Notes: generated by a model not told the origin, from the letters alone. Shown: positions 43,340 to 53,700, numbered from the stretch's first letter. The stretch: 64,000 bases of DNA from Occallatibacter sp. (GCA_031296305.1 JARLFZ010000001.1:92304-156303), one strand, 5' to 3'. Translations and numbers: made by a program.

Positions 43340-44800
43340 TTATTCCTCGCGCAGCGGGTCGGCGATGCCGTACTCCTTGAGCTTGCGATAGAGCGTGGTC
43401 TTGCCGATGCCGAGGAGCCTGGCGGCCTGCAGTTTGTCGCCGTTGAGAGTGCGGATGGCGGTTAAGATTGCCTCGCGCTCGAGATCGGCCAGCGTCTTCA
43501 GCTCCGGCGCGCCGGCTGCAGCCGGCCCATCGCCCGTGGCCGCGGCCGCGCGCCGCGCTTCCAGGCCCTTTTGCTGGAGCTGCGTGGGCAGGTCGCCCAG
43601 TTGCAGCACAGGTCCGGACGAAAGCGCGGTTGCCCGTTCGATGGAGTTCTCAAGCTCGCGCACGTTGCCGGGCCAGTCGTGACGCATCATGGTGCGCAGC
43701 GCTTCGTCGCTCAGCGTGAACTTGCGTCCGTGCTCCCTGCTGATGCGGTCGAGAAAATGCGCAGCCAGCAGGGGGATGTCTTCGCGGCGATCGCGCAGGG
43801 ACGGCAGGCGCAGGTTGACCACGTTCAGGCGGTAGAAGAGATCCTTGCGGAAAGTGCACTTCTCGACCATGGCGGCCAGATCGCGATTGGTAGCGGCCAC
43901 GATGCGCGCCTTGATGGGCACGCGATGCGTAGCGCCCACCGGCCGCACCTCTTTCTCTTGCAGAGCGCGCAAGAGCTTGGCTTGCAAGTCAATCGTAAGC
44001 TCGCCGATCTCGTCGAGAAAGACGGTGCCTCCCTCGGCGGAGACCAATAGCCCTTCCTTCGACCGATTGGCCCCGGTAAAGGCGCCCTTGACGTAGCCGA
44101 AGAGCTCGCTCTCGATCAGCGTAGGCACGAGGGAGCCGCAGTCGACGGGCAGGAAGGGCTTCTGGGAATTGGGGCCGTAGGCGTGGATGGTCCGCGCCAC
44201 CAGTTCCTTGCCGGTTCCGCTCTCGCCCAGGATGAGCACGGGATGCGTGCTCTGGGCAACTTTCGAGAGGATGCGGTAGATCTTCTCCATCTCCACCGAG
44301 CGGCCGATCATGGAGCCCAGCCCCTCGGAGAGGCGCAGCCGCTCGCGCAACTGGCGGGTCTCGGTGTCGGTGGTGTGATTCTGTGCGGCACGATCTAAAA
44401 CCGTCGACAGCTCGTCCATGGCGAAGGGCTTGGTCAGGTAGTCCGAAGCGCCGCAGCGCATGGCCTCGACGGCCGCGTTCACCGAGCCTGTAGCGGTCAT
44501 GGCGATGACCGAGGTGTCGGGGTAGAGCAGCTTGACTTCGGAGACCAGCTCCAGGCCCTCATTCGACCCCGCGGGCAGATTCACCAGCAGGATGTCGGCG
44601 GTGTGGCCGCGCAGGAGACTGCGCGCCTGGGCCAGATCGCCCGTGCTTTCGACGGCGTAGCCCAGGCTGGCCGCGATCTCGGCGCAGGCCGAGCGCACCG
44701 CCGCGTCGGCATCCACCACCAGCAGGTGCAAGCGAATCACCGGCTCGGCGAGTTGTGGTATGAACTCCATAGCCCGTGTGTTGAAGACTGTATTCAGCAT
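43340..44800 (-). CDS. NtrC-type sigma-54 activator with an altered receiver
   Basis: The start ATG 44800 follows GAGGCG (486 residues). The receiver (about 15-130) has VVDADAAVRS, the conserved Thr in IAMTATGS and Lys in YLTKPF, but the acceptor position reads LLVNLPAG where LLDLxMP is usual, so Asn replaces Asp. The AAA+ domain is complete: Walker A GESGTGKE, sigma-54 contact GAFTGA (in VKGAFTGANRSKEG), Walker B GGTVFLDEIGEL, and a Fis-type helix-turn-helix (LQAARLLGIGKTTLYRKLKEYG) at the end. It should activate sigma-54 promoters, but phosphorylation at the usual site looks impossible. The adjacent kinase gene is upstream. Confidence 0.93.
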   Translation of the reverse strand: MLNTVFNTRAMEFIPQLAEPVIRLHLLVVDADAAVRSACAEIAASLGYAVESTGDLAQARSLLRGHTADILLVNLPAGSNEGLELVSEVKLLYPDTSVIAMTATGSVNAAVEAMRCGASDYLTKPFAMDELSTVLDRAAQNHTTDTETRQLRERLRLSEGLGSMIGRSVEMEKIYRILSKVAQSTHPVLILGESGTGKELVARTIHAYGPNSQKPFLPVDCGSLVPTLIESELFGYVKGAFTGANRSKEGLLVSAEGGTVFLDEIGELTIDLQAKLLRALQEKEVRPVGATHRVPIKARIVAATNRDLAAMVEKCTFRKDLFYRLNVVNLRLPSLRDRREDIPLLAAHFLDRISREHGRKFTLSDEALRTMMRHDWPGNVRELENSIERATALSSGPVLQLGDLPTQLQQKGLEARRAAAATGDGPAAAGAPELKTLADLEREAILTAIRTLNGDKLQAARLLGIGKTTLYRKLKEYGIADPLREE

Positions 44801-44965
44801 TGTATTCGCCTCATAGGTGGTTGGAACAACGTTAAATTGCAACCGACAGGTTTCAGTTGACAGCCTTCAGTTCTCTGCGGTTCGTACGAATCGGTTCGTC
44901 TCTTGTCGTCTCCGGACACGTTCCCTTGCCAAGTTCCGCAGCCGCGGAGTCCCCAAACCTCTCAG

Positions 44966-45958
44966 CTATACCCCTGCCTTGCGCACCGGGAGCTCGATGG
45001 TAAAACAGGCGCCGCGCGGTATCCGGTTCGAGGCCGCGATACGTCCGCCGGCGCCTTCAACAATGGAGCGCACGATGGCCAACCCCAGCCCGCGAGGGTT
45101 TAGCGGCCAGCTAGAGCCGGGCGTCGCTTCGCCGTTGGTCTCTGCTTGCCTGCCGTGCAAGGTGAACCCGGAGGTGAAAATCCTGTCGAGAGCCGCCTCG
45201 GCGATGCCCGGCCCGTTGTCTTCCACGGTGAGCTCCAGGCAGGTCGCCGCACCCTGGGCGGTTTCGCGCTCCCGGAGGCCGATGTGGATGCGGCAATTCG
45301 AGGTCCTGTCTCTGGGCATGGCCTCGGCCGCGTTCTTTACCAGATTCACCAGCAGCCGGGTCAGGTCCTCGCCGGTCAGACGCACGGCTTGCGCGCCGCC
45401 GTCGGCATCCACGGTCAAGGCGATGGAAGGCCCGGCCAGCGCCGCCAGAAGATTGCGATTGGCCAGCAGCTCGGCGGCGAGATTGGTGATGGGCAGAGCG
45501 GGCAGAAGATCCCAGCGCCGGTTCCGCTCCTCAGAAGTGGCGCCTGCGGCGTTTCTCCAGCGCCGCTTTTCGCCATTTGTGCCAGCCGCACTCTCTCGCT
45601 CGGTCCCGTGCATGGCATCGGCATGAACGAGGGTCTGCGCGTTGCTGTCGGGGAATGCGTTGGCATCGAGCGATACCAACTTCTCGACCAGGCGGCGGCT
45701 GGCCGCGGCCACCAGCCGCAGTTCGTGCGCGTAATGTGTGAAGGCTGTTGCAAGCACGCCCGGCTCCTCCAGCAGATCGCAGTAGAGCCCCAGCGCCGCG
45801 ACCATGTTGCGCGCATCGTGGGCCACTTCAGAGATGCTTTCGCCCCGGCCGCGCAACGTGGCCAGAGTTTCCACCACTTGTTCTACCCGCCTGCGCTCGA
45901 CACCATTCCAGGTGCTCTCGGTATGGACCTTGGTCACGACTTTTTCGGAATGCAGCAT
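44966..45958 (-). CDS. soluble sensor histidine kinase
   Basis: The start ATG 45958 (MLHSEKVVTKVHTESTWNG) has AAAGGA 8 nt upstream; the ORF upstream is non-coding. The 330-residue protein has no membrane segment. The phospho-acceptor His is in ISEVAHDARNMVAALGLYCD near residue 45, a linker with charged residues follows, and the ATPase has the N box NLVKNAAEAMP, G1 VEDNGPGIAEAALDR, F box IFTSGFTLH and G2 NPRGLGLAIVRSIVEGAGG. It lies 165 bp upstream of the NtrC-like gene. HDARN is a variant of the HxxRN/HELRN box of NtrB-like kinases. The cytoplasmic signal is unknown. Confidence 0.9.
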   Translation of the reverse strand: MLHSEKVVTKVHTESTWNGVERRRVEQVVETLATLRGRGESISEVAHDARNMVAALGLYCDLLEEPGVLATAFTHYAHELRLVAAASRRLVEKLVSLDANAFPDSNAQTLVHADAMHGTERESAAGTNGEKRRWRNAAGATSEERNRRWDLLPALPITNLAAELLANRNLLAALAGPSIALTVDADGGAQAVRLTGEDLTRLLVNLVKNAAEAMPRDRTSNCRIHIGLRERETAQGAATCLELTVEDNGPGIAEAALDRIFTSGFTLHGRQAETNGEATPGSSWPLNPRGLGLAIVRSIVEGAGGRIAASNRIPRGACFTIELPVRKAGV

Positions 45959-46348
45959 ACGCCGGATCCTTTCAGGAAAGATCGGGGCGCTAGTCCCTCG
46001 ACCCCTGTCTTTCCGCTTCCCATTTCTGCCTAAGTGCCTGAGGTTTTGTCCAATATCTATACACGCCGCGTGCCAAACCAGAACGCAAACGCTAAGCTTC
46101 TGATAAGGAGGCGATTGGGGCCACGAATTGGCGAAGCGGGAAATGCGCCCCAGGCCGCAGGTGTCCCAAAATGGAACTGATAGCCGATGCAAAGCCTCGA
46201 TAAGTCGTTCTATTTAAATAGGTTGGCGCACCGTTCCCCTTCCGGCACTTGAAACGCTGCGATTCCCAACCCGGAACTGCGGCCCTTCTCCTCTCCCGCA
46301 TCGGGCCCGGGTTGCATGTGCGGGCCCTCGGTCCCTTACAATCCCTCT
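45959..46348. other. 390-bp divergent region between kinase gene and rph
   Basis: It holds a perfect 12-bp AT-rich palindrome CTATTTAAATAG (46210-46221) of unknown use and the rph -10 box. No gene is supported. Confidence 0.5.
46337..46342 (+). promoter_or_regulatory. -10 box of rph, leaderless-type
   Basis: TACAAT ends exactly 6 nt before the rph ATG (46349), so transcription would start at or within the start codon. There is no ribosome-binding site in the gap CCCTCT. Confidence 0.55.
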
Positions 46349-47101
46349 ATGCACGCGACTCCTCCTTCCCTGCGCCCCGGCGGCAGAAGTGCCGGCCAGC
46401 TACGTCCGCTTACTCTCACGCCCGGCTTTGTACAGACCGCCGAAGGATCGGTCCTGGTGTCGCTGGGCAATACCCGGGTGCTGACCAACGCCACCATCGA
46501 ACAAGGCGTCCCCGGCTGGCTGCGCAACTCGGGCCGCGGCTGGGTGACGGCCGAATATTCCATGCTGCCGCGGTCGACAGTCACGCGGACGCCGCGGGAA
46601 TCGGAACGCGGCAAGATCGGCGGGCGCACCCACGAGATTCAAAGGCTGATCGGCAGGAGCCTGCGCTCAGTGGTCGACATGCAGGCCCTGGGCGAGCGCA
46701 CGGTCATCCTCGACTGCGACGTAATCCAGGCCGACGGCGGCACGCGCACCGCAGCCATTACCGGCGCGGCCGTGGCCCTGGCCATTGCGCTCGACGCCCT
46801 GGTGAAGGCTGGCACGCTCAAGATCTCGCCGCTCAAGCAGTTGGTAGCCGCCACGTCGGTGGGCATCGTGGAAGGCGCGGCGCTTCTCGACCTCTGCTAC
46901 GAAGAGGACGCGCAGGCCGAGGTGGATATGAACGTGGTGATGACCGCCGATGGGGGTCTGGTGGAGACGCAGGCCACCGCGGAAAAGGGGTCCTATTCGC
47001 GCGCCGATCTGAACGGGCTGATCGATCTGGCGGAATCGGGTCTCAAGGAGATCTTCGCGGCGCAGCGGGCGGTGCTCGAAAAAACAGGGAGTAGCCAATA
47101 G
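46349..47101 (+). CDS. rph: ribonuclease PH
   Basis: RNase PH trims tRNA 3' ends phosphorolytically. The 250-residue protein starts at ATG 46349 ([20 protein letters not shown]). Landmarks: [60 protein letters not shown] with the conserved RLIGRSLR phosphate-site region, [19 protein letters not shown], and [21 protein letters not shown]. Length fits. The final residues TGSSQ and the stop come from a copy of the phrase repeat (ACAGGGAGTAGCCAATAG). Confidence 0.96.
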   Translation: MHATPPSLRPGGRSAGQLRPLTLTPGFVQTAEGSVLVSLGNTRVLTNATIEQGVPGWLRNSGRGWVTAEYSMLPRSTVTRTPRESERGKIGGRTHEIQRLIGRSLRSVVDMQALGERTVILDCDVIQADGGTRTAAITGAAVALAIALDALVKAGTLKISPLKQLVAATSVGIVEGAALLDLCYEEDAQAEVDMNVVMTADGGLVETQATAEKGSYSRADLNGLIDLAESGLKEIFAAQRAVLEKTGSSQ

Positions 47102-47242
47102 GGAGTAGAAAGGCGGGCTGCCGAGTCCTTCGGCTGCGCGTGCGCCGCCTGATAAATTCTTGCGTCGCGCCGCTACGCTGACGAATCTGCTGTTGGGTAG
47201 CCGATAAACCCAGTCCTGCAGCTCTGCTGAGGAAGGTCCTTC

Positions 47243-47737
47243 ATGCCCAAAAAGAAAACATCCGCTGATCGCGACGCGTCTCTGCGCCAACATCTCATCG
47301 AATTGCTTACCGGCGGCAACGCGCACGCCGCTTTTGAGAAGGCTGTGAAAGGCTTGCCTGTTTCCCTGCGCGGCAAACGGCCCGGAGGCGCCGAACACTC
47401 GCCGTGGGAGGTGCTGGAGCATCTGCGCATCGCGCAGTGGGACATTCTGGACTTCACGCGCAATCCCGACTACCAGCACTTGCCGTGGCCCGAAGGCTAC
47501 TGGCCTGCCACGGCCGCGCCTCCCGACGACAAGGCATGGGACAAGAGCATGCGCGCCTTTCGCCGCGACCTCAAGGCAATATCCGATCTCGTGGCCGACC
47601 CCGGCACCAATCTCTACGCGAAGATTTCCCACGGCAACGGGCAGACGATCTTGAGAGAAGCGCTACTGGTAGCCGACCACAATGCGTACCATCTCGGCGA
47701 ACTGGTGCTGCTGCGCCGCTTGCTGGGGGCGTGGTAG
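47243..47737 (+). CDS. DinB/YfiT-superfamily protein
   Basis: The 164-residue four-helix-bundle protein has the DinB pattern: VSLRGKRPGGAEHSPWEVLEHLRIAQWDIL with the first metal-ligand His, YWPATAAPPDDKAWDKSM in the middle, and LLVADHNAYHLGELVLLRRLLG with the second and third His near residue 147-151. DinB-like proteins are thiol-dependent S-transferases or damage-inducible metal enzymes; bacillithiol transfer is one known branch, and bshA is in the window though 45 kb away. GAGGAAGG lies 10 nt before the ATG. The activity is unproven. Confidence 0.85.
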   Translation: MPKKKTSADRDASLRQHLIELLTGGNAHAAFEKAVKGLPVSLRGKRPGGAEHSPWEVLEHLRIAQWDILDFTRNPDYQHLPWPEGYWPATAAPPDDKAWDKSMRAFRRDLKAISDLVADPGTNLYAKISHGNGQTILREALLVADHNAYHLGELVLLRRLLGAW

Positions 47738-47837
47738 AGGAACAGGGAACGAGGGACCAAGGGAACCAGGGAACAAGAAAGCCCAGCCAAAGCGCGCGCA
47801 GGCATCCTGCGCTTTGAAGGCTACAGGCTTGCGGCTC

Positions 47838-49298
47838 TCAGCGCAGCAGCACACTTAGCAGCAGTGTCCCGGCCAGCCCGGTTAAAGACAGCACGGTCTC
47901 CAGCACCGACCAGGTGGCCAGGGTCGACTTCACATCGATTTTGAACAGAGAGCCGATCAACCAGAAGCCTGAATCGTTCACATGGGACAGCAGGATGGAA
48001 CCCGCGCCGGTGGCGAGCACCAGCAGTTCGGGCCGCACACCCATGGTCCCGGCCATGGGCGCCAGAATGCCTGCGGCCACGGCCATGGCAACTGTGGCCG
48101 ACCCCATCGAAACGCGCACCGCGGCGGCCAAGGCCCAGGCCAGCAGCAGAGGCGGCATGTGTGCGCCCATGGCGAAGGTGACCGCAGCCTGCGCCGCGCC
48201 CGAGGCGCGCAAAACACCGCTCAACCCGCCTGCCGCAGCCAGAATCACCAGCGGGCTGGCGATGGGCGTGAAGGCGTCGATGGTCAGGCGTCGCAGACCG
48301 CCGGAGCTACGGTACGCGGGCTCCTGCACCCGGCGGCCCAGCGTGGCCAGAGCGACCAGCGCAGCCACCACCATCGCCACATCGGGAAAACCGGCGAAGT
48401 GCAGGAGACGGTTGGGCAGAGTTCCCTTGGCGGTGACCGCATCGGCCCAGCCTCCAGCGAGAATCAGCGCCACAGGCAGCAGGATCGCGAGCAGAGCGAG
48501 TAGCGCCCCGGCTGGTACAGCGAGGTCCTCCCCCTTTTCGGCCGAAGTGCTGCCGCCGACTCCTGCTCGTTCTGGCCCCGCCATTGGCGACGTCTCCGCA
48601 ACCGGCGCACCAAAAACCGCATCCTGAGGAAGCGCGCCGCGCAGAAAGCTTCCCGGCCGCTCCCACAAACGAATCAGGATCGCGAAAAGCACAGGGCCGC
48701 CCAGTGTAGCGGCAATCACGCCCACGAGCAACCCCCACAACATGACCGGAGCCAATGCCGCATGGTACTCGGCGGTCGCGAGCAGGGCCGCGGGATGAGG
48801 CGGCAGCAGGCAGTGCATGGCAGAAAGCCCGGCCAGCACCGGCAGACCCACCAGCATGGGAGGCCGGCCGCTGCGCCGCGCCGCGTCCACCACGATGGGC
48901 ATCAGCAGAACCAGCCCCACCTCAAAGAAAACTGGAATGCCGACCAGAATTCCGAGCGCCAGCAGCGCCCAGGGCAGGCCCCTTGTTCCACAGCCCTCCA
49001 CCAAAAGTCTGCCCAACGCAGTTGCCGCGCCCGAGCTGGCCAGAAGCTGGCCGAGAATCGCCCCCATGCCGAGAATGATGGCGATATGGCCCATCATCTC
49101 GCCGGCCCCGGCGGTGAAAGCGACGGGAACCTTTTCAAGCGGGATGCCCGCAGCCGCGCCCAGGGCCAGGGCTGCCACGGACAGGCCCAGCGCGGCGTGC
49201 ATCCGCAGCCTTCCGACGAGGAGCAACAGGAGCGCGACGGTGCCGGCCACACAGGCCAGCAGGTAGGCGTCATGGGCGGTCGCGAGGGCAAGGTTCAC
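47838..49298 (-). CDS. GntP-family gluconate:H+ symporter
   Basis: The 486-residue membrane protein begins at GTG 49298 (VNLALATAHDAYLLACVAGT); the longer frame is intergenic. It has about 12-14 hydrophobic segments and the family's signatures: EMMGHIAIILGMGAILGQLLASSG, PVFFEVGLVLLMPIV, GLSAMHCLLPPHPAALLA and SVTLFATGAGSILLSHVNDSGFWL-type sequence near residue 430 (here LATGAGSILLSHVNDSGFW). GntP proteins import gluconate or similar sugar acids. An insertion of acidic/glycine residues near 215 (PERAGVGGSTSAEKGED) is unusual. A TATAAT box sits exactly 6 nt before the GTG. Confidence 0.92.
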   Translation of the reverse strand: MNLALATAHDAYLLACVAGTVALLLLLVGRLRMHAALGLSVAALALGAAAGIPLEKVPVAFTAGAGEMMGHIAIILGMGAILGQLLASSGAATALGRLLVEGCGTRGLPWALLALGILVGIPVFFEVGLVLLMPIVVDAARRSGRPPMLVGLPVLAGLSAMHCLLPPHPAALLATAEYHAALAPVMLWGLLVGVIAATLGGPVLFAILIRLWERPGSFLRGALPQDAVFGAPVAETSPMAGPERAGVGGSTSAEKGEDLAVPAGALLALLAILLPVALILAGGWADAVTAKGTLPNRLLHFAGFPDVAMVVAALVALATLGRRVQEPAYRSSGGLRRLTIDAFTPIASPLVILAAAGGLSGVLRASGAAQAAVTFAMGAHMPPLLLAWALAAAVRVSMGSATVAMAVAAGILAPMAGTMGVRPELLVLATGAGSILLSHVNDSGFWLIGSLFKIDVKSTLATWSVLETVLSLTGLAGTLLLSVLLR

Positions 49299-49304
49299 GG
49301 GGCG

Positions 49305-49310
49305 ATTATA
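49305..49310 (-). promoter_or_regulatory. -10 box of gntP, leaderless-type
   Basis: TATAAT (reading minus) ends 6 nt before GTG 49298; the gap is CGCCCC with no ribosome-binding site, so transcription would begin at the start codon. Confidence 0.6.
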
Positions 49311-49373
49311 GCGGGAATCCCCTACCCCCAAGCGATTGACTCCCGGAAACTTAGGCACCACCTCAGATGATGG

Positions 49374-49384
49374 GAAACGGTTTC
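49374..49384. promoter_or_regulatory. LacI-type operator candidate
   Basis: GAAAC-G-GTTTC is a perfect odd-centred palindrome within GGGAAACGGTTTCAACC, the form bound by many LacI-family regulators. It lies between the divergent gntP and DUF5666/receptor genes and could control either. No lacI-family gene is in the window. Confidence 0.4.
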
Positions 49385-49495
49385 AACCTTTTATGCCGAT
49401 GATTCGTCTAGCAAATGAGGGCCGGAGTCCGCCTCCTCAACCCAACGCCCCCAATGCCGTGGAGCATGCAATCAAGACCGTGGAGCATGAGATCG

Positions 49496-50665
49496 ATGAG
49501 AAGTGAAAGCAAGATGCGTGGCTTTGCTGTGCCTGGAGTTGTAGCCCTGGCCTTATTTCTGCTGGCAGCGGCGCCCGACGCACGCGCGCAAGTGATGCGC
49601 TATCTCGGCAGCATCACCGCCATCAGCGGCGACACGCTGACCGTCAAGACCGACGCCGGCGATGTGCACCAGGTCGAGGTTCCCGCAACCGCGTCGCTCA
49701 AGCGCATCGCACCGGGAGAAAAGGATCTGAGCAAGGCCGAGCCTCTCGATTACGGTGGACTGGCCGTAGGCGACCGCGTGCTGGTGACGCTCGATCCCAA
49801 CGTCACAGGCTCGCTGTCACAGGCGGCGCGCATCATCGCCATCAAGCAGGCCGATGTGGCGCAGAAGCAAGAAGCGGAAACTGCAGCCTGGAATCGGGGC
49901 GTGCATGGATTGGTCAAGAGCGTCGATGCCACAACGGGCGTCATTGTGGTGACGACGCGCGTGGGCCCGATTACAAAAGATGTAACCGTAAACACCACGG
50001 CGGCGACGGTGCTCGAGCGCTACGCGCCCGGTTCAGTGCGTTTCGAAGAGGCTCAGCCCGCACCTATCGCCGCCATCCGTCCCGGCGATCAACTGTCGGC
50101 ACGCGGAACCAGGAACGCCGATGGAACCGCATTTGCGGCCGATGGCGTCATTACTGGCAGCTTCCGCAGCATTCCAGGGACCGTGATCTCCATCGACGCG
50201 GCAGCTTCCACGCTTACGGTGAAGGACCTGTCTACGAAGAAGCCGGTCACCGTCCGCGTCGCCGCCGATGTTGCGTTGCGGCGGCTCGACGACAATGTGG
50301 CGACGAGGATTGCCGCGGGGCTCAAAGGCAATTCAACCGGCGGCCGCGGTGCATACGGCGGCGGAGGCATGAATGGCGGTGGTGGTGGCGGGCAACGCAC
50401 CTTTAGCCAAGCTGGCGGTCCTGGGGGCGGCGGCGCAGGCCAAGGGCACATGGAACTTGAATCCATCCTCGATCGCGCGCCACAGATTCAGTTGGGCGCT
50501 CTCAAGAAGGGCGACGCGGTAATGATCGTGGCCACGGAAGATGCCTCAGGCCTGAACGTGGTGAAGCTTCTGGCCGGCGTCGAACCGCTGCTCGAAGCTC
50601 CGGAAGCGGCGAATCTACTTTCCAGTTGGAGTTTGAGCTCGGGCGAAGGTGAAGGGGCCCAATAG
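49496..50665 (+). CDS. secreted DUF5666-like protein with glycine-rich insert
   Basis: The start ATG 49496 is chosen because GGAG lies 9 nt upstream and a basic n-region precedes a signal peptide (MRGFAVPGVVALALFLLAAA, cleavage near ARA). About 389 residues. Two OB-like modules are visible: YLGSITAISGDTLTVKTDAG and GVHGLVKSVDATTGVIVVTT, with a third GTVISIDAAASTLTVKDLST. A glycine-rich stretch (GGRGAYGGGGMNGGGGGGQR) of about 40 residues splits the C-terminal part, before MELESILDRAPQIQLGALKK. It lies 45 bp upstream of the TonB-dependent receptor gene on the same strand, and both have glycine-rich inserts; they probably act together at the envelope. Confidence 0.75.
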   Translation: MRSESKMRGFAVPGVVALALFLLAAAPDARAQVMRYLGSITAISGDTLTVKTDAGDVHQVEVPATASLKRIAPGEKDLSKAEPLDYGGLAVGDRVLVTLDPNVTGSLSQAARIIAIKQADVAQKQEAETAAWNRGVHGLVKSVDATTGVIVVTTRVGPITKDVTVNTTAATVLERYAPGSVRFEEAQPAPIAAIRPGDQLSARGTRNADGTAFAADGVITGSFRSIPGTVISIDAAASTLTVKDLSTKKPVTVRVAADVALRRLDDNVATRIAAGLKGNSTGGRGAYGGGGMNGGGGGGQRTFSQAGGPGGGGAGQGHMELESILDRAPQIQLGALKKGDAVMIVATEDASGLNVVKLLAGVEPLLEAPEAANLLSSWSLSSGEGEGAQ

Positions 50666-50710
50666 CCGAATTCGTACTTTTTATTCATACAAAACACAAG
50701 TGAGGGAATC

Positions 50711-53700
50711 TTGTATTCAAAGTCGCACTGCTTGATTGCATTTCTGGTTTCCACAGTCTTTACCTTGGTTGCCGCGGCGGCCAACGCGCAGACAGCGCCG
50801 GCTCCGGCGCCACAAACCCCACAGGCTGCTACCCCGCAGACGGCGACTCCTGCCCCACAGGCCGCGCCCGCCGAGTCGGCTCCTGCGACGGCGGCTCCTG
50901 CGGAGGCCGCTCCGGCCACCACGGGCATTCTGCGCGGCCACATTCTCGACCAAACTGGCGCGCTCATTCCCGGCGCGCAGATCACCGTGACCACCACGAA
51001 GGGCACCACCGTGGGAACCGGAACGGCGAGTGCATCCGGCAGTTATGTGGTGCGCGGCCTGCCGGCAGGAAGCTACATCGTGCAAGTCACGTACAACGGG
51101 TTTGCGCCATTTGTTTCCGAGCCGATTCCGCTGGCGGCGGGACAGTCAAAGAACATTGAGGTCAAGATGGCGGTCGAGACCACGCAACAGGAAGTGGTGG
51201 TGACCGATGAGAGTGGACCTGCGGTGAGCACCGACGCCGACGCCAACGCGAGCTCCATTGTGCTCAAAGGCTCCGATCTCGACGCGCTCTCCGACGATCC
51301 CGACGAGCTTTCGAACGAACTCTCGGCTTTGGCCGGTCCTTCGGCAGGCCCCAATGGCGGACAGATTTATATCGATGGATTTACCGGTGGAACGCTGCCG
51401 CCGAAGTCGGCGATCCGCGAGATTCGCATCAACCAGAATCCTTTCTCGGCTGAGTTCGACCACATCGGCTACGGACGCATCGAGATTCTCACCAAGCCGG
51501 GAACCGATACGCTGCATGGGCGCGGCTTCCTCCAGGGCAACGACAGCGCGTTCAATACCAGCAATCCGTTTGCTCCGCCTCCTTCCTACCACTCGATCCA
51601 GTACAACGGCACCATCAGCGGTGCACTCAACAAAAAGGCCTCGTACTTCCTCAGCGTTGAGGGCCGCGATAACCCCGACGCCAGCATCTACACCGTCGGC
51701 ATCCCGATTCAGGCGGGGGGCACGGGCCTCTATTTCATTCCTACGAACTCGAGTGGAAACGTAATCAACACCACCGGCGCTATCTACAGCCCGTCTTCGC
51801 GCGTCGAAGTGTCGCCGCGGCTCGACGTGCAACTGGGCCAGAAGAACACGCTTACCGTTCGCTACCAGTTTGAACGCGGCAGTTCGAGCGGCAATTTCGG
51901 CTCGACGTCATTGCCCTCGCAGGCGACGGGAAATACCGTCTCGGAGCATTCCGTTCAGATGGACGATACGCAGATTATCAGCGACCGCATCGTGAACGAG
52001 ACGCGGTTTCAATATCGCCTTGCACCGACAGTCAATACTTCAGTGAGCACTATGCCGAAAGTCGGTGTCGGCGGATTCTTCTCTGGTGGCGGAAGCAGCA
52101 GCCAGTCATCCTCCGACCGCTCCTCGCACATTGAGTTGCAAAACATCACCACCATGACCAAGGGCACGCAGGCCATCAAATTCGGCACATGGCTGCGCGA
52201 CAACCGCGACGCCAGCACCTCCAGCGGCGGCTTCAATGGCAGCTTCACCTTCGCCGACTTGAACGACTACACGGGCGCTTTGAACAACCTATCCACTCCC
52301 GGGTTTTGCCCGGCAGGCGGCCCGGTTACGAGCCAATGCGGCAAGACTAATTTGCCCGAAAAGTTGAACATCACTACCGGGAACGAAAAATATCGGGCCA
52401 ATGTCTTCGACGCCGCGCTGTTCTTTCAGGACGACTGGAAGGTGAATAAGTTCCTTACGCTTTCCGGCGGCCTGCGCTGGGAAACGCAGAATCATGTCTC
52501 CGACCATAGCGACTTCGCGCCGCGCTTCGCCTTTGCCTATGCGCTCGACGGTCACAAGAAAGGCACGGTTCAAAAGACTGTCGTCCGCGGAGGGTACGGC
52601 TTCTTCTACGATCGTTTCGGGGTCGGCAGCTTGATGGGGCTGGAACAGAATCACGTCAGCAACACACCCAGCCAACAGCAATACGTCATTACAAATCCGA
52701 CCTGCTTCAACCCAGTCAGCGTGGCCAACATCAGTTCGAACCCATTGGCCACTTGCAATGGCGGCAACGCCCCCACGCTCGCGACCCAGGCGTTTAGTCA
52801 ACTTCTGCCCAGCTACCACTCGCCCTATAACGAGCAATTGGGATTCAGCCTCGAACGGCAACTTACGAAGGTCTCAACACTCACGCTCACCTACTTGCAC
52901 AGCTACGGTGTGCATCAGAACGCAACGCGGAACTCAAATCCTTATCAGAATGTGCCCGGGACCTTCAACTATGGCCCCAATGTTCCTGGTTCAGGGCCGC
53001 GCCTGAACACCGCCTTTGGTCAGATTGACGAGATTTATCCCGAAGCCGTCTTCAAGCAGAACCAATTGATCGCGAACGTCAACGCCCGCTTCACGCCAAG
53101 TTTCAGCGTCACCGGTTTTTACACACTCAACTTCGCCCATGGCGATACCGGCACGGCATCGAACTCTTACAACCTAAAGCAGGATTACGGACGTGCCGGC
53201 TTTGTGAGGCGGAATATGGTGTTCCTCTTCGCTAATTATTCCGGCAAATGGGGCATCTCCTACAATCCGTTCCTGGTCGCCCAGTCCGGCAGGCCCTTTA
53301 ACATTGCGTCCAACCTGGACCTGACCGGCGACAATTTCTTCAATGACAGGCCTTCCCTTGCATCCAGTTCATCTTCTTGCAGCGGGAACTCACTCTACGC
53401 ACAAACCTCGTTCGGCTGCCTCGATACGATCCCGCAATCGGGAGAGACGCTGCTGGCTCCAAACCTGGGCACCGGTCCCTCCTCAGTTACATTCAATCTG
53501 CGCGTCAGCCGCTCCTGGGGAATTGGCCCCAAGGTTCAAGCGCCTGCGGGCGCAGGTGGTCAACGTGGTCCTGGCGGTGGTGGTGGCTTTGGCGGCCCGG
53601 GCTTCGGCGGTGGACCTGGAGGCGGTGGCGGCGGCCGCGGCGGTGGTGGAGGCGGCGGCGGCTTTGGCGGCGGCCCCGGCGGCGGTGGCCGCGGTGGCAT

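Noticed and set aside
46210..46221. CTATTTAAATAG as a specific operator
   Set aside because: It is a perfect but short AT-rich palindrome with a single occurrence and no candidate regulator; noted as a position only.
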